In this document: one piece after another, positions 1-8,357 of the stretch
Layout: each line of letters opens with the position of its first letter
Position numbering within the stretch: the first letter of the stretch is position 1
Origin: Alphaproteobacteria bacterium
Lineage (GTDB): Bacteria; Pseudomonadota; Alphaproteobacteria; Micropepsales; Micropepsaceae
Length of the DNA stretch: 64,000 nucleotides
Direction: 5' to 3'
Assembly (NCBI GenBank): GCA_025350465.1
Contig: JANXXU010000042.1
Coordinates: 1-64,000 of the forward strand
The notes under the pieces: generated by a model
Told to the model about the DNA's origin: nothing
Database searches by the model: none
Seen by the model: the letters and a program-made list of their open reading frames with translations, nothing else
Program-made: the position numbers and the translations under genes

Positions 1-352
1 CGTCGCCGGCGTGATCGGGCCGGTTGCGGGTCGATATCAGGGCGTCGTAGGCGAAATTGTTTGACGAGGAATCGTAGCTTCCGAAGGTGCGCACATGCAC
101 TTCCGATGCGAAGCCCAACCGGCGTACGATATTGCCGATGCGCTCGCCAACCTTCGCGGCAAAACCCGGGTCGTCGACCAGCGGATTGCTCTTGGAAATG
201 TCGAGGCCGATGATCACACGCCGCGGCGTCGCCATAGCGCTGTCATCGACGGATGCGACAATGAAGGGCGCCGCGTCGCGAGTGGCCTGAACCGCCAACG
301 CGCCGCCGCCCGCCAGCCCCGCAGCCGTTACAAGCGCAAGCATGATTTTCAT
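1..352 (-). CDS. VWA-like exported protein, N-terminal part (cut by window edge)
   Basis: Reading on the minus strand from ATG at 352 gives 117 codons without a stop before the window ends, so only the N-terminus is present. Residues 1-22 look like a signal peptide or membrane anchor (MKIMLALVTAAGLAGGGALA). Residues 45-55 read RRVIIGLDISKSN; the D51-x-S53-x-S55 pattern preceded by hydrophobic residues matches the MIDAS metal site of von Willebrand A domains. The following text (residues 75-100, a strand then HVRTFGSY) fits the second strand of such a fold. The gene lies 11 bp after the stop of the four-helix membrane protein upstream, so the two probably form one operon. The substrate or partner cannot be named. 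Confidence is good that it is coding and moderate for the VWA fold. Confidence 0.7.
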   Translation of the reverse strand, partial: MKIMLALVTAAGLAGGGALAVQATRDAAPFIVASVDDSAMATPRRVIIGLDISKSNPLVDDPGFAAKVGERIGNIVRRLGFASEVHVRTFGSYDSSSNNFAYDALISTRNRPDHAGD

Positions 353-363
353 GGCTGGCTATT

Positions 364-1473
364 TCAGCCCTGTTTGTCGGCAAGCTGCAAGAGATGGAGC
401 TGGGCGAACTGGCGCTGGCGGTGCTTGTAGTCGCGCGAGATGTGAATGTTGCGCACATTGTTCTCGACAGTCTGCATGTAGAGTGCCGCCACCGTGGTCA
501 CGATGAAGAAAATGACGCTGGCGAAAGCGAGCCAGAACCAGGAATCGGCGTTGGCAAGCGAGGTGTTCGAGAGCTTGGGCAAGCCGAGAGAGAAACCGTC
601 CGAGGCTCCGGCAGGTGTGCTCGCCGGGAGCGGCGCGCCGGCGCGCGCATCGGAGGCGCTGGCCGGCGTGAAGAGCGCATCGATCGAGTTGCTGCCGGCA
701 CCACTGGCACCATCCTCGCGCGGATGCTCCAGTGTCGCAGACGTCGCGCCCGCCATGTTGTTATACGCAACGAGATAACCCAGCCCGCCGATCATCACGA
801 GCGCGAAGACGAACGCGGTGGCGATCATCGCATTGCGGCCATAGGCGCCCGTCATCTTGAGGAAAAAGTGCACGATCAGCACCGCGAAGATGACCTGCAT
901 GCTCTTGAAGATGACCGAGCTCTGAAGGGAGGCCGGGACGACCATGAATTCATTTGACAGGGCGCGGGTCCACACATCGCCGCGAATGATCTGATAGTCG
1001 ACAAACATGGCCAAGCCGGCGATCGCGATCGCCAAGATCATGACCGCCAGATAAAGCGGGCGGTAGTGAGCCACCTGACGGCTCTTTTCCATGTTCCGGC
1101 TGATCACGTCCGCGTCGCCGCGCTCGGTCGAACTGAGCGGATCGACCTCGGGATCTTCGTCGTCATTTTCCTTGCGTCCGAACCAGGAAGCCATAAAGCC
1201 CTGACGGCGGCGCTGCTGGGCGGCGACCCGCTCGCCGCGCTTGACCCAGTCAGGACCCCAACTCGGCGTATCGACCGGTGTCTTGAGACGTTCGATCAGC
1301 TGGGCCTCCATGCGGGCCCGGGTTTGCGGCGTCATCGCAGCGGCCGAGGCGAGGGATTTGGCCTCGCGGTCGAATTCTTCCGGCGAAAGACCGTGAAACA
1401 GCTCGCGACTCAGCGCACTGGGCCGAACCGGCACCTCAGATGGGTCGTTTTTCCCGGACAAATAAGCAACCAT
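364..1473 (-). CDS. Four-helix membrane protein of unknown function
   Basis: The product has 369 residues when started at ATG 1473, which has a GGGGGAG ribosome site a few bases upstream; a longer frame exists but its extra 100 residues look non-coding. Residues 1-135 are soluble, polar and charged, with an acidic patch near 103-112. Hydrophobic segments lie at about 139-158, 190-208, 214-238 and 311-333. A Ser/Ala/Pro-rich loop covers 245-305, and a basic tail (HRQRQFAQ) ends the protein. No enzymatic motif is visible. It sits directly upstream of, and in line with, the VWA-like gene, so a membrane platform for that protein is possible, but this is inference from position only. Confidence 0.75.
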   Translation of the reverse strand: MVAYLSGKNDPSEVPVRPSALSRELFHGLSPEEFDREAKSLASAAAMTPQTRARMEAQLIERLKTPVDTPSWGPDWVKRGERVAAQQRRRQGFMASWFGRKENDDEDPEVDPLSSTERGDADVISRNMEKSRQVAHYRPLYLAVMILAIAIAGLAMFVDYQIIRGDVWTRALSNEFMVVPASLQSSVIFKSMQVIFAVLIVHFFLKMTGAYGRNAMIATAFVFALVMIGGLGYLVAYNNMAGATSATLEHPREDGASGAGSNSIDALFTPASASDARAGAPLPASTPAGASDGFSLGLPKLSNTSLANADSWFWLAFASVIFFIVTTVAALYMQTVENNVRNIHISRDYKHRQRQFAQLHLLQLADKQG

Positions 1474-1590
1474 CGGACCGTCTCCCCCGTGGAATTGCGG
1501 GCATTCCCCGCACGATCGCGGCAAAGTGATAGTTAAGCCAGAAGGGGGCCGGATTGCGGCAAACCCGGGGCCATTTAGGGATCGCACGCC

Positions 1591-2055
1591 ATGCGTAGGG
1601 TTCTCGTCGCCGCAGCCTTCATCTTGGCGTTTGCGAGCAGCGCCATGGCCGGCCCCAAGGAAGAGATGATGGCTGCGGACCGCGCCTTCTCCGACATGTC
1701 GGTGAAAGATGGCGCGCACGCCGCTTTCCTCGCCTTCATGGCGGACGATGTCCGGCTGTTCGACGGAGATCACCCGCCGATCTTGGGCAAGGCTGCAGCA
1801 GCCGTGTACTACGCCGGCGTCGAGAAGAAGAACCCCGGCGGCGAGAAGAACAGCTCCCTCGCCTGGACTCCCGTCGAGGCGGAAGCGTCGATGGACGGCT
1901 CCCTGGGCTGGACGCGAGGCGCGTGGACATTCAGCGGCAAGAAGGGGAACGGGAGTCCCCGACGGATCACCGGCTACTATGTGACCGAATGGCGACGTCA
2001 GGCAGACGGGAAGTACAAATTCGTTCTGGATATCGGTGGAACGGACGGGCCCTGA
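1591..2055 (+). CDS. Exported SnoaL/DUF4440-like small protein
   Basis: A 154-residue protein with a clear signal peptide (MRRVLVAAAFILAFASSAMA, cleavage after AMA). The mature part begins with a helix of the form AADRAFSDMSVKDG followed by HAAFLAFMADDVRLFDG, a pattern typical of the SnoaL-like/DUF4440 cone-shaped fold (NTF2 superfamily). The end carries the strand pair GYYVTEWRRQADGKYKFVLDIG, also typical of that fold. The natural ligand is unknown. It ends one base before the stop of the convergent ecm gene. The family call comes from sequence pattern alone. Confidence 0.7.
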   Translation: MRRVLVAAAFILAFASSAMAGPKEEMMAADRAFSDMSVKDGAHAAFLAFMADDVRLFDGDHPPILGKAAAAVYYAGVEKKNPGGEKNSSLAWTPVEAEASMDGSLGWTRGAWTFSGKKGNGSPRRITGYYVTEWRRQADGKYKFVLDIGGTDGP

Positions 2056-4011
2056 TTAGCTGACCGCCAGACTAACCAGGCCGTGCATGATCTGGTTGAG
2101 GTCATAGTCCTTCGGACTGAACACCGCAGCGACGCCGGCCGCCTTCAATATGGCCTCGTCGTCCGGCGGGATGATGCCGCCTGCAACGACCTTGATGTCG
2201 GCAAGACCCGCGTTCTTCAGTTTTGCCACCACATCCCTGGCGAGCGAGACGTGGCTGCCCGACAGAATGGAAAGCCCGATGAGATGTGGCTTCTTTGACT
2301 TCGCCTCTGCGACGATATCGTCGGGAGAAAAGCGGATGCCGTTGTAGATCACGATCATGCCGGCGTCGCGGGCGCGAATCGCGATCTGTTCGGCACCGTT
2401 GGAGTGACCGTCAAGGCCGGGCTTGGCGACCAGGAAAGTGAGCCGGCGGCCAAGCTTCTTCGAAGCCGCATCCACTTCCTGGCGCAGCGAGCCGATGCGC
2501 TCGTCGTTGCGTGATGGCGCAGACGCGGCCACGCCGGTCGGTGCGCGATATTCGCCGAATACCTTGCGCAGCGCGCGTGCCCACTCTCCGGTCGTGACGC
2601 CTGCCTTGGCGCACTCGATCGACACCGGCATCAGATTCGTGTCTTCGCGCGCGGCCCGTTCCAACGCAGTAAGCGCCGCGTCAACGCTTTTGGCATCGCG
2701 TGCCGAACGCCAGGCTTTAAGTCGAGCAATTTGCGCGGCTTCGGCGGACTCATCCACCGTCATGAAATGGCCGTTGCCGGCAGTGAGCGGCGAGACTTCG
2801 GTTTCCTGGTAGGCGTTGACCCCGACCCGGATTTCGTCGCCGCGCTCGATGGCTTCGACCCGCGCCGCGTTCGACGCGACCAGTCGTTCCTTCATATATT
2901 CGAGCGCTTCTTGTGACGCGGCGCCACCAAGCTTGGCGATACGATCCATCTCCTCGCGGATCTGGACTTTGAGCTGTTCGACCTTCTCGCCGATCACCTT
3001 CGAGCCGTCGAAGATGTCGCCATATTCCAGCATGTCGGTTTCGAACGCACCGATCTGCATGAGGCGCAGCGACCATTGCTGGTCCCAGGGACGAGGCAGG
3101 CCAAGTGCTTCGTTCCACGCCGGCAGCTGCACCGCACGGGCACGCGCGTTCTTGGAGAGTGTGACGCCAAGCATTCCAAACAGCACGCGATAGACGTTGT
3201 TCTCCGGCTGCTGCTCGGTCAGGCCCAGGGAATTGACCTGCACGCCATAGCGAAAAAGACGGAGCTTCGGATCGGTCACGCCATAGCGGTCGCGCGCGAT
3301 CTCGTCCCAGAGCGCGGCCATCGCGCGCAGCTTGCAGATCTCGGTGATGAACTTCACCCCCGAATTGACGAAAAAGCTCATGCGTCCCACGGCCTTGGGA
3401 AATTCCGCAGGCGGGATCGCGCCGCGCGCCCTGGCCGCATCGAGCACGGACACCGCCGCGGCCAGCGCAAAAGCGGCTTCCTCCACCGCATCGGCGCCGG
3501 CTTCCTGCAAGTGATAGGAGCACAGATTGATCGGATTCCATTTCGGCAGTTCCGCAGTCGTGAACGCGATCGTATCTGTCGTCAGCCGCAGTGCGGGCTT
3601 GGGCGGAAATATGTACGTGCCGCGCGCCAGGTATTCCTTGATGATGTCGTTCTGAGTGGTGCCGGTCAGGGCTGCGCGTGGCGCGCCCTGCTCGTCGGCG
3701 ACAGCGACGTACAGCGCCAGCAGCCATGCCGCCGGGGCATTGATCGTCATCGACGTGTTCATGTCCTTCAGCGGGATGCCGTCGAACAGTGCGCGCATGT
3801 CACCGACATGGGAGACCGGCACGCCGACCTTGCCGACTTCCCCCTTGGCGAGCGGATCGTCGCTGTCGTAACCCGTCTGCGTCGGCAGATCGAACGCAAC
3901 CGAAAGCCCTGTCTGGCCCTTGGCGAGATTGGTTCGATACAGTGCATTCGAGGCGGTTGCGCTCGAATGGCCTGCATAAGTGCGAAAAATCCAGGGCTTG
4001 TCCCGGGTCAT
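2056..4011 (-). CDS. ecm: Ethylmalonyl-CoA mutase (MeaA type)
   Basis: An adenosylcobalamin-dependent acyl-CoA mutase of about 651 residues. It converts (2R)-ethylmalonyl-CoA to methylsuccinyl-CoA in the ethylmalonyl-CoA pathway. The N-terminal barrel opens with FRTYAGHSSATASN and GLSVAFDLPTQTGYDSD, matching the MeaA branch (PTQTGYD) rather than classical methylmalonyl-CoA mutase. The length, shorter than the roughly 715 residues of Mcm large subunits, agrees. The C-terminal B12 domain carries the cobalt-ligand motif in KPGLDGHSNGAEQ (D-x-H-x-x-G). ATG 4011 was chosen (MTRDKPWIF); an in-frame TTG four codons earlier is less likely. A TTGC-N3-GCAA palindrome sits about 50 bp upstream and recurs at ccr and etfB. 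Ccr and Mcd are encoded 4-8 kb away. Confidence 0.93.
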   Translation of the reverse strand: MTRDKPWIFRTYAGHSSATASNALYRTNLAKGQTGLSVAFDLPTQTGYDSDDPLAKGEVGKVGVPVSHVGDMRALFDGIPLKDMNTSMTINAPAAWLLALYVAVADEQGAPRAALTGTTQNDIIKEYLARGTYIFPPKPALRLTTDTIAFTTAELPKWNPINLCSYHLQEAGADAVEEAAFALAAAVSVLDAARARGAIPPAEFPKAVGRMSFFVNSGVKFITEICKLRAMAALWDEIARDRYGVTDPKLRLFRYGVQVNSLGLTEQQPENNVYRVLFGMLGVTLSKNARARAVQLPAWNEALGLPRPWDQQWSLRLMQIGAFETDMLEYGDIFDGSKVIGEKVEQLKVQIREEMDRIAKLGGAASQEALEYMKERLVASNAARVEAIERGDEIRVGVNAYQETEVSPLTAGNGHFMTVDESAEAAQIARLKAWRSARDAKSVDAALTALERAAREDTNLMPVSIECAKAGVTTGEWARALRKVFGEYRAPTGVAASAPSRNDERIGSLRQEVDAASKKLGRRLTFLVAKPGLDGHSNGAEQIAIRARDAGMIVIYNGIRFSPDDIVAEAKSKKPHLIGLSILSGSHVSLARDVVAKLKNAGLADIKVVAGGIIPPDDEAILKAAGVAAVFSPKDYDLNQIMHGLVSLAVS

Positions 4012-4062
4012 CGGGGTGACCAATCTCCAATATCGAGTATGGCAAGCCTATAAGATATTTTG

Positions 4063-4073
4063 TTGCACCGCAA
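4063..4073. promoter_or_regulatory. TTGC-N3-GCAA operator candidate between ecm and the DUF1684 gene
   Basis: The perfect palindrome TTGCACCGCAA lies in the 99-bp gap between the divergent ecm and DUF1684 genes. Its first ten bases, TTGCACCGCA, recur exactly at the etfB promoter. Such TGC/GCA half-sites resemble those reported for PhaR-type and ScfR-type (RamB/PccR) regulators of PHB and acyl-CoA metabolism. Function is inferred. Confidence 0.45.
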
Positions 4074-4110
4074 AAACGGTTGGCGCGACGGACAGCGACA
4101 AGGAGGAGAC

Positions 4111-4995
4111 ATGAACGGACTGAAGCTGGGTGCCGCGCTGCTTGCGGCGTTCGCCAGTATTGCTGCCACCGCGCCCAAATCGCCGGAGCAGGTGTGGCGC
4201 AGCGGCATTGCCGAGGCCAATCAGGCCTATTCGAAGATCCCGCATGCGATTTTGAAGATCCAGGACGCCGCCTATCTCGGTGAAGGTGCCACGGCTACAC
4301 TATTCGGCACGCGCGGCAAGCCTGACAGCTATCACTGGGTACAAGGCAAGGTGGGCAACGGTGTGCTGGTCGCGTACTTTCAAGGTGGCCACGTACACGT
4401 CCTCATGGCCGGCAAAAGTTTCGACGAAGTCACCATTCAAAAAAGCGTTCCAGTGGACACCAATGTCGACATCGCCGCGTTTCGTACGCAGGTGAGCGCG
4501 GGGGTCTTCGGCGTCCGCATCATGCTCTACAACCAGCTGCGCGCTGCCGCCGTCAATTTCAAAGGGCTGGACTACTTTCCCTACGATCCGACTTACGTTG
4601 TCACAGCGGCGTTCAAGCCTGACTCCAAATTTCCGCGGCGCGTATTTCGCACTTCTCGCGGTACGGACAAACAGTTTTTCCACGCAGGCGATGCGACGTT
4701 CACGCTCAAGGGAAAGACCTTCACCTTGCCCTTCTACGCTGACGATCCCAAGACCATCACGGATATGTCGGCCTTTTTCATCGATGACCTGACGGGAAGG
4801 GGTACTTATGGCGCGGGCCGTTATGTGGACATTTCGGACTTCGGCCGTTTTCCCCCCAAGACGGCAACGATCAACTTCAACGATGCCTACAACCCCAACT
4901 GCGCGCGATCAGCATTTTACACCTGCCCCGTAGCGACCGACCTCCTCGCGCTCGCAGTAAGGGCCGGGGAGCGAGATCCACACGCGACGCATTGA
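4111..4995 (+). CDS. DUF1684 family exported protein
   Basis: A 294-residue protein started at ATG 4111, which has an ideal AGGAGG at 4101-4106. A short signal peptide (GLKLGAALLAAFASIAATA) is present. The C-terminal half shows the hallmarks of DUF1684: YFPYDPTYVVTAAF, a GRGTYGAGRYVDI block, then INFNDAYNPNC and a Cys-containing FYTCPVATDLL-type ending before AVRAGE. The function of the family is not known. It is transcribed divergently from ecm and shares its intergenic operator candidate. No link to acyl-CoA metabolism is shown beyond position. Confidence 0.8.
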   Translation: MNGLKLGAALLAAFASIAATAPKSPEQVWRSGIAEANQAYSKIPHAILKIQDAAYLGEGATATLFGTRGKPDSYHWVQGKVGNGVLVAYFQGGHVHVLMAGKSFDEVTIQKSVPVDTNVDIAAFRTQVSAGVFGVRIMLYNQLRAAAVNFKGLDYFPYDPTYVVTAAFKPDSKFPRRVFRTSRGTDKQFFHAGDATFTLKGKTFTLPFYADDPKTITDMSAFFIDDLTGRGTYGAGRYVDISDFGRFPPKTATINFNDAYNPNCARSAFYTCPVATDLLALAVRAGERDPHATH

Positions 4996-5074
4996 TCGCA
5001 CGATTGCCCCTCTCGGCAGAATGGCTCAATCTGATGTGGGATGATCGTCAGGCGCTCGGGCGGGAATTAAAACG

Positions 5075-6418
5075 ATGAGGAATCACTGGTTGGCTGCCGG
5101 CGCAGCCTTGTTTGTGTTTGCCTTTGTGTCCGCGGCGAGCGCGAAATCAGACGACACACCGCCGCCGTCGCCGCAGCTTGGCTTTGCCGCGCCGGAATCG
5201 GTCGGCTTTTCGAGCGACAAGCTGAAGCTTCTCGACGCCGATATGGATCGCGCGGTGGATGATGGCGAGGTCGCCGGAACTCTGACCATGCTGGTGCGGC
5301 ACGGCAAGATCGTCGATCTCCACATGCACGGCCTGAAGAGTATCTCAGCCGGCACGCCGATCACGCGCGACACGATTTTTCGCATGTACTCCCAGACCAA
5401 GCCGGTCGTCGGCGTGGCCATGATGATCCTGTTCGAGCAGGGTCGCTGGCGGCTTGATGACCCGGTTTCAAAATTCGTTCCGGAGTTCGCAGGTCTCAAG
5501 GTAATGAGCGGTGTGGATGCGAAAGGCCAGCCGATCCTAACGGAAATGAAGCGGCCGCCGACCATGCTCGAGTTGATGACGCACACCGCAGGCTTCGGCT
5601 ATGGGCTGCGCAGCGGAAATCCCGTTGACGACGCATTTCACGACCAGAGAGTGCTGGCGTCGCACGGATTGCAGCAAATGATCGAAAAGATCGCGAAGAT
5701 TCCGCTGCGCTATCAGCCTGGAACGCGTTGGTCCTATTCTGTGGCCGCCGATATTCAGGGCTATATCGTCGAGAAGCTGACGGGCCAGACGCTCGGCAAC
5801 TTCATGGCCGGGCGCATCTTCAAGCCGCTCCACATGAAGGACACCGGATTCTACACGCCGCCGGCCAATGCGTCACGCTTGGCCGCCATCTATGTGATGA
5901 ATCCGCGGACCAGCAAGTTATTCGAACTAACGACTGATCTGTTCCCGAATTTGCAAGACTTCACCAAGCCGCCGCCGATGGAGTCGGGCGGCGGCGGCCT
6001 CGTTTCGACCATCGACGACTATGCCCGCTTTTGCCAGATGATCCTCAACGGCGGCGAAATCGACGGCGTGCGCATTCTTGCACCCCGGACAATCGCGATG
6101 ATGCAGACCAATCAGATCGAAACCTCCGTGGTGCCCGATCCGGAGTCCGCCATAGATGCGCCCTTCGGAAGTGACGCATTGGGTTTTGGGCTGGATTTCG
6201 CCGTCGTGACCGATCCCGTCAAACTCGGCACGTTGCAAGGCAAAGGTTCGATCTGGTGGGGCGGGGCAGGTGGAACCTGGTTCTGGATCGATCCCAAGAA
6301 CGATCTGTTTTTCCTCGGCATGATTCAACGATTCGGCGACGGCGCTGCGGGCAGTCAACGCCTGGGTATCGGGTCACAAAAATTCGTCTATTCAGCTTTA
6401 ACCGATCCTGAGAAATAG
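5075..6418 (+). CDS. Serine hydrolase of the class C beta-lactamase / EstB fold
   Basis: A 447-residue exported protein with signal peptide (GAALFVFAFVSAASA). The catalytic SxxK is S106-Q-T-K109 (RMYSQTKPV). The second motif is Y221-S-V (RWSYSVAADIQG), where class C beta-lactamases have YxN, so this is more likely an esterase or D-aminopeptidase-like member than a true beta-lactamase. A Gly-rich stretch near the end (WWGGAGGTWFWIDP) corresponds to the KTG-like third motif, with HIGG/GGAGG replacing it as in esterases. It is followed after 10 bp by the metallo-hydrolase gene, so the two are probably co-transcribed. The substrate is unknown. Confidence 0.85.
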   Translation: MRNHWLAAGAALFVFAFVSAASAKSDDTPPPSPQLGFAAPESVGFSSDKLKLLDADMDRAVDDGEVAGTLTMLVRHGKIVDLHMHGLKSISAGTPITRDTIFRMYSQTKPVVGVAMMILFEQGRWRLDDPVSKFVPEFAGLKVMSGVDAKGQPILTEMKRPPTMLELMTHTAGFGYGLRSGNPVDDAFHDQRVLASHGLQQMIEKIAKIPLRYQPGTRWSYSVAADIQGYIVEKLTGQTLGNFMAGRIFKPLHMKDTGFYTPPANASRLAAIYVMNPRTSKLFELTTDLFPNLQDFTKPPPMESGGGGLVSTIDDYARFCQMILNGGEIDGVRILAPRTIAMMQTNQIETSVVPDPESAIDAPFGSDALGFGLDFAVVTDPVKLGTLQGKGSIWWGGAGGTWFWIDPKNDLFFLGMIQRFGDGAAGSQRLGIGSQKFVYSALTDPEK

Positions 6419-6428
6419 GGAGCACGCA

Positions 6429-7340
6429 ATGAACAAGTGGCTTAGGCGCGTCGCGATTGGGCTGATAGCTCTGCTTGTCATTGTAGGCGGCGCCTATTAC
6501 TGGCTGATCGTACAGAGCGGCACGCCTTCGGGCACTTACACGATCGACATCGCGCAAGTGCGGCGGCTTGCCGACGCCATGCCGGGCGATAAGCCTATTG
6601 AAATTCGCGTCGAACAGCTGGAGCGGGGAAGTTTTCCCGCCACGGCAATCGTCGCCGGAGACGGGTGGGCACCTTCTCCGATGGCGATGTTTTCCTATCA
6701 AGTCGTCTTTCCGCACAGCACAGCAGTGATCGACAGCGGGTTCGATCCGAAGGCAGTAAAAAAGAATGGCATGCAGTTCGATGGAGTTGCTCAGGCGCGC
6801 ATGAGCAAAGGGTTGAACGACGCATCGCTCATCTTATTCACCCACGAGCATGAAGATCACATCGGCGGCTTTCTTGCGCAACCGAATGTGCGCACCCTTC
6901 TCGGCAAGGCACGCATCAATGGCGAGCAGGTGGCGAACGCCGCGCGCTACAACAGCGAAATTCCGCCGAATGTTTTCACCGGCTATCAGGCGACATCATA
7001 TGAAAGCTACCTGGCCGTCGCACCCGGCGTGGTGCTAATCCGCGCAGCGGGCCACACGCCCGGCAGCCAGATGATCTATGTGAAGACCGCAAAGGGTCAG
7101 GAGTTCCTCTTCATCGGCGACGTGGCATGGCACATGCGCAATATCGAGCTGGTGCGCGAACGGGCGCGGCTAGTGACGATGTTCATGCTGCGCGAAGACA
7201 GCGACGCGGTTCTTGCACAGTTGCAGGCGCTCAAGCAGCTCAGTCAGAAGGAACCAAAGATCTTCATCGTACCCGGGCACGACCTCGGAGTCGTGACGGC
7301 AGACCTCGCTGCGGGTGCCCTGCAGAGAAACTTTCGCTAG
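6429..7340 (+). CDS. Membrane-anchored metallo-beta-lactamase-fold hydrolase
   Basis: A 303-residue protein. Residues 7-26 form one N-terminal membrane segment (IGLIALLVIVGGAYYWLIV), so the enzyme probably faces the periplasm. The zinc motif HxHxDH is H139-E-H141-E-D143-H144 (FTHEHEDHIGG). Further metal ligands are the His of AAGHTPGSQ, the Asp of FIGDVAWH and the His of VPGHD near the C-terminus. All motifs of the fold are therefore intact. The substrate is unknown. It sits directly after the serine hydrolase in one apparent operon and overlaps the 3' end of the convergent glyoxalase-like gene by 4 bp. Confidence 0.85.
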   Translation: MNKWLRRVAIGLIALLVIVGGAYYWLIVQSGTPSGTYTIDIAQVRRLADAMPGDKPIEIRVEQLERGSFPATAIVAGDGWAPSPMAMFSYQVVFPHSTAVIDSGFDPKAVKKNGMQFDGVAQARMSKGLNDASLILFTHEHEDHIGGFLAQPNVRTLLGKARINGEQVANAARYNSEIPPNVFTGYQATSYESYLAVAPGVVLIRAAGHTPGSQMIYVKTAKGQEFLFIGDVAWHMRNIELVRERARLVTMFMLREDSDAVLAQLQALKQLSQKEPKIFIVPGHDLGVVTADLAAGALQRNFR

Positions 7341-7798
7341 GCATCAGGCAGACCGTCACTGTAGACGCCGCCGATGGTCACTCCGGGCTGCAGCAGGCCG
7401 CGACCTGGAACGTGATTAATTTCAAGCCGCGTGCCGTCGGGATCTTCGAACAGCACCGAATAATATCCCGGCGCGTAATTGTCTTGTTGCGGCGCGTGCA
7501 CGATGCGCGCACCGATCCTCGTCAGGAAGGTGTACGCCTGATCGACATCCGTGCGCTCCCGCGCGCGAAAGCAGACGTGGTGCAGGCCGACCGCTCCCTG
7601 CACGAAGCGCTTGCCGCGCTCTGAATCTGGCGGCGCCTCGATGCCAAATCCCGTCCGGCCTCCGACGCAATAGTAGATGCCGGGAGCGTCGGCCACGACT
7701 TTCAGACCGAGAAACAGAAGGAGCTGGCTGTAGAAAACTCGCGATGCTTCGAAGTTTCCGGCCGTAATGAAGATGTGGGCCACTCCGTTAATTTCCAT
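7337..7798 (-). CDS. VOC (glyoxalase/dioxygenase) superfamily protein
   Basis: A 153-residue protein started at ATG 7798 (MEINGVAHIFI). It contains two beta-alpha-beta-beta-beta units of the vicinal-oxygen-chelate fold. The metal-ligand candidates are the His in the first strand (GVAHIFI), the His of GLHHVCF and the Glu of GTRLEINHV. The DPDGTRLEI block is the typical last strand of the family. It could be a lactoylglutathione-lyase-like isomerase, an epimerase or an antibiotic-binding protein; the sequence does not decide. It is a single gene convergent with the metallo-hydrolase. Confidence 0.8.
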   Translation of the reverse strand: MEINGVAHIFITAGNFEASRVFYSQLLLFLGLKVVADAPGIYYCVGGRTGFGIEAPPDSERGKRFVQGAVGLHHVCFRARERTDVDQAYTFLTRIGARIVHAPQQDNYAPGYYSVLFEDPDGTRLEINHVPGRGLLQPGVTIGGVYSDGLPDA

Positions 7799-7891
7799 CG
7801 TACGGTTCCCTGTCTTGCTTCTGACAGTGCAGGACATCGACGCTATCCTGTCGAGGCTTGCCGAAGCATCGAAGCGTTGCGAGAAATGTAG

Positions 7892-8218
7892 ATGTCGTTT
7901 CGAAAATCTGCCCGTGTTTTGCCAAACAAGAAAAAACTTCCCGACCGGCGCGAACAGGCCAAGCGGGCGGCGCTAAATGCGCTCAAGCGAGCGCGCCGCG
8001 CCGCCGAGAAGAGTGGAGTGAAACTTTCGGACTGGGAGGGCGAGTTCCTGGGATCGGTCGAGGGGCGAGTTGAAAAGTACGGACGGGCGTTCGGAGATCC
8101 TGAGAAAGGCACGCCCGGCACGTCGCTATCCATTCGCCAAGCCGTAAAACTCAAGGAAATTGCGGGCAAGGCGAAGGGTGGCAAGCCGCGCTGGCCACGC
8201 CGATCCCATAAACCTTAA
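7892..8218 (+). CDS. Small basic hypothetical protein
   Basis: A 108-residue, strongly basic protein with Lys/Arg-rich ends (ARVLPNKKKLPDRREQAKRAA and KAKGGKPRWPRRSHKP) around a more conserved-looking centre (SGVKLSDWEGEFLGSVEGRVEKYGRAFGDPEKG). The core resembles small conserved alphaproteobacterial proteins without assigned function. Composition suggests nucleic acid binding, but no motif proves it. It precedes ccr by about 140 bp, a gap that carries ccr regulatory-looking palindromes, so it is probably its own unit. Confidence 0.6.
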   Translation: MSFRKSARVLPNKKKLPDRREQAKRAALNALKRARRAAEKSGVKLSDWEGEFLGSVEGRVEKYGRAFGDPEKGTPGTSLSIRQAVKLKEIAGKAKGGKPRWPRRSHKP

Positions 8219-8246
8219 TCGTAACTTTATTGCGCAGAGCGTCACG

Positions 8247-8285
8247 TTTGCACAGCAAAAGTGATTGATTTCTGTTGCAATGCAG
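8247..8285. promoter_or_regulatory. Two TGC/GCA palindromes upstream of ccr
   Basis: Two related palindromes lie 73-111 bp before the ccr start. TTTGCACAGCAAA (8247-8259) is a perfect TTTGC-N3-GCAAA. TTGCAATGCAG (8275-8285) is TTGC-N3-GCAG and, read as TGCAATGCAGCA, fits the TGCRNYGCASMA consensus recalled for PhaR. The centres are 27 bp apart, between two and three helical turns. They share half-sites with the ecm and etfB sites. Regulatory function is inferred. Confidence 0.5.
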
Positions 8286-8357
8286 CACAGAGGAAGGCCT
8301 ACTTCGCCGCCAACAGCGCAGCTGCACAAGACTGCCGCAGGGGATAAGGATCTGACC

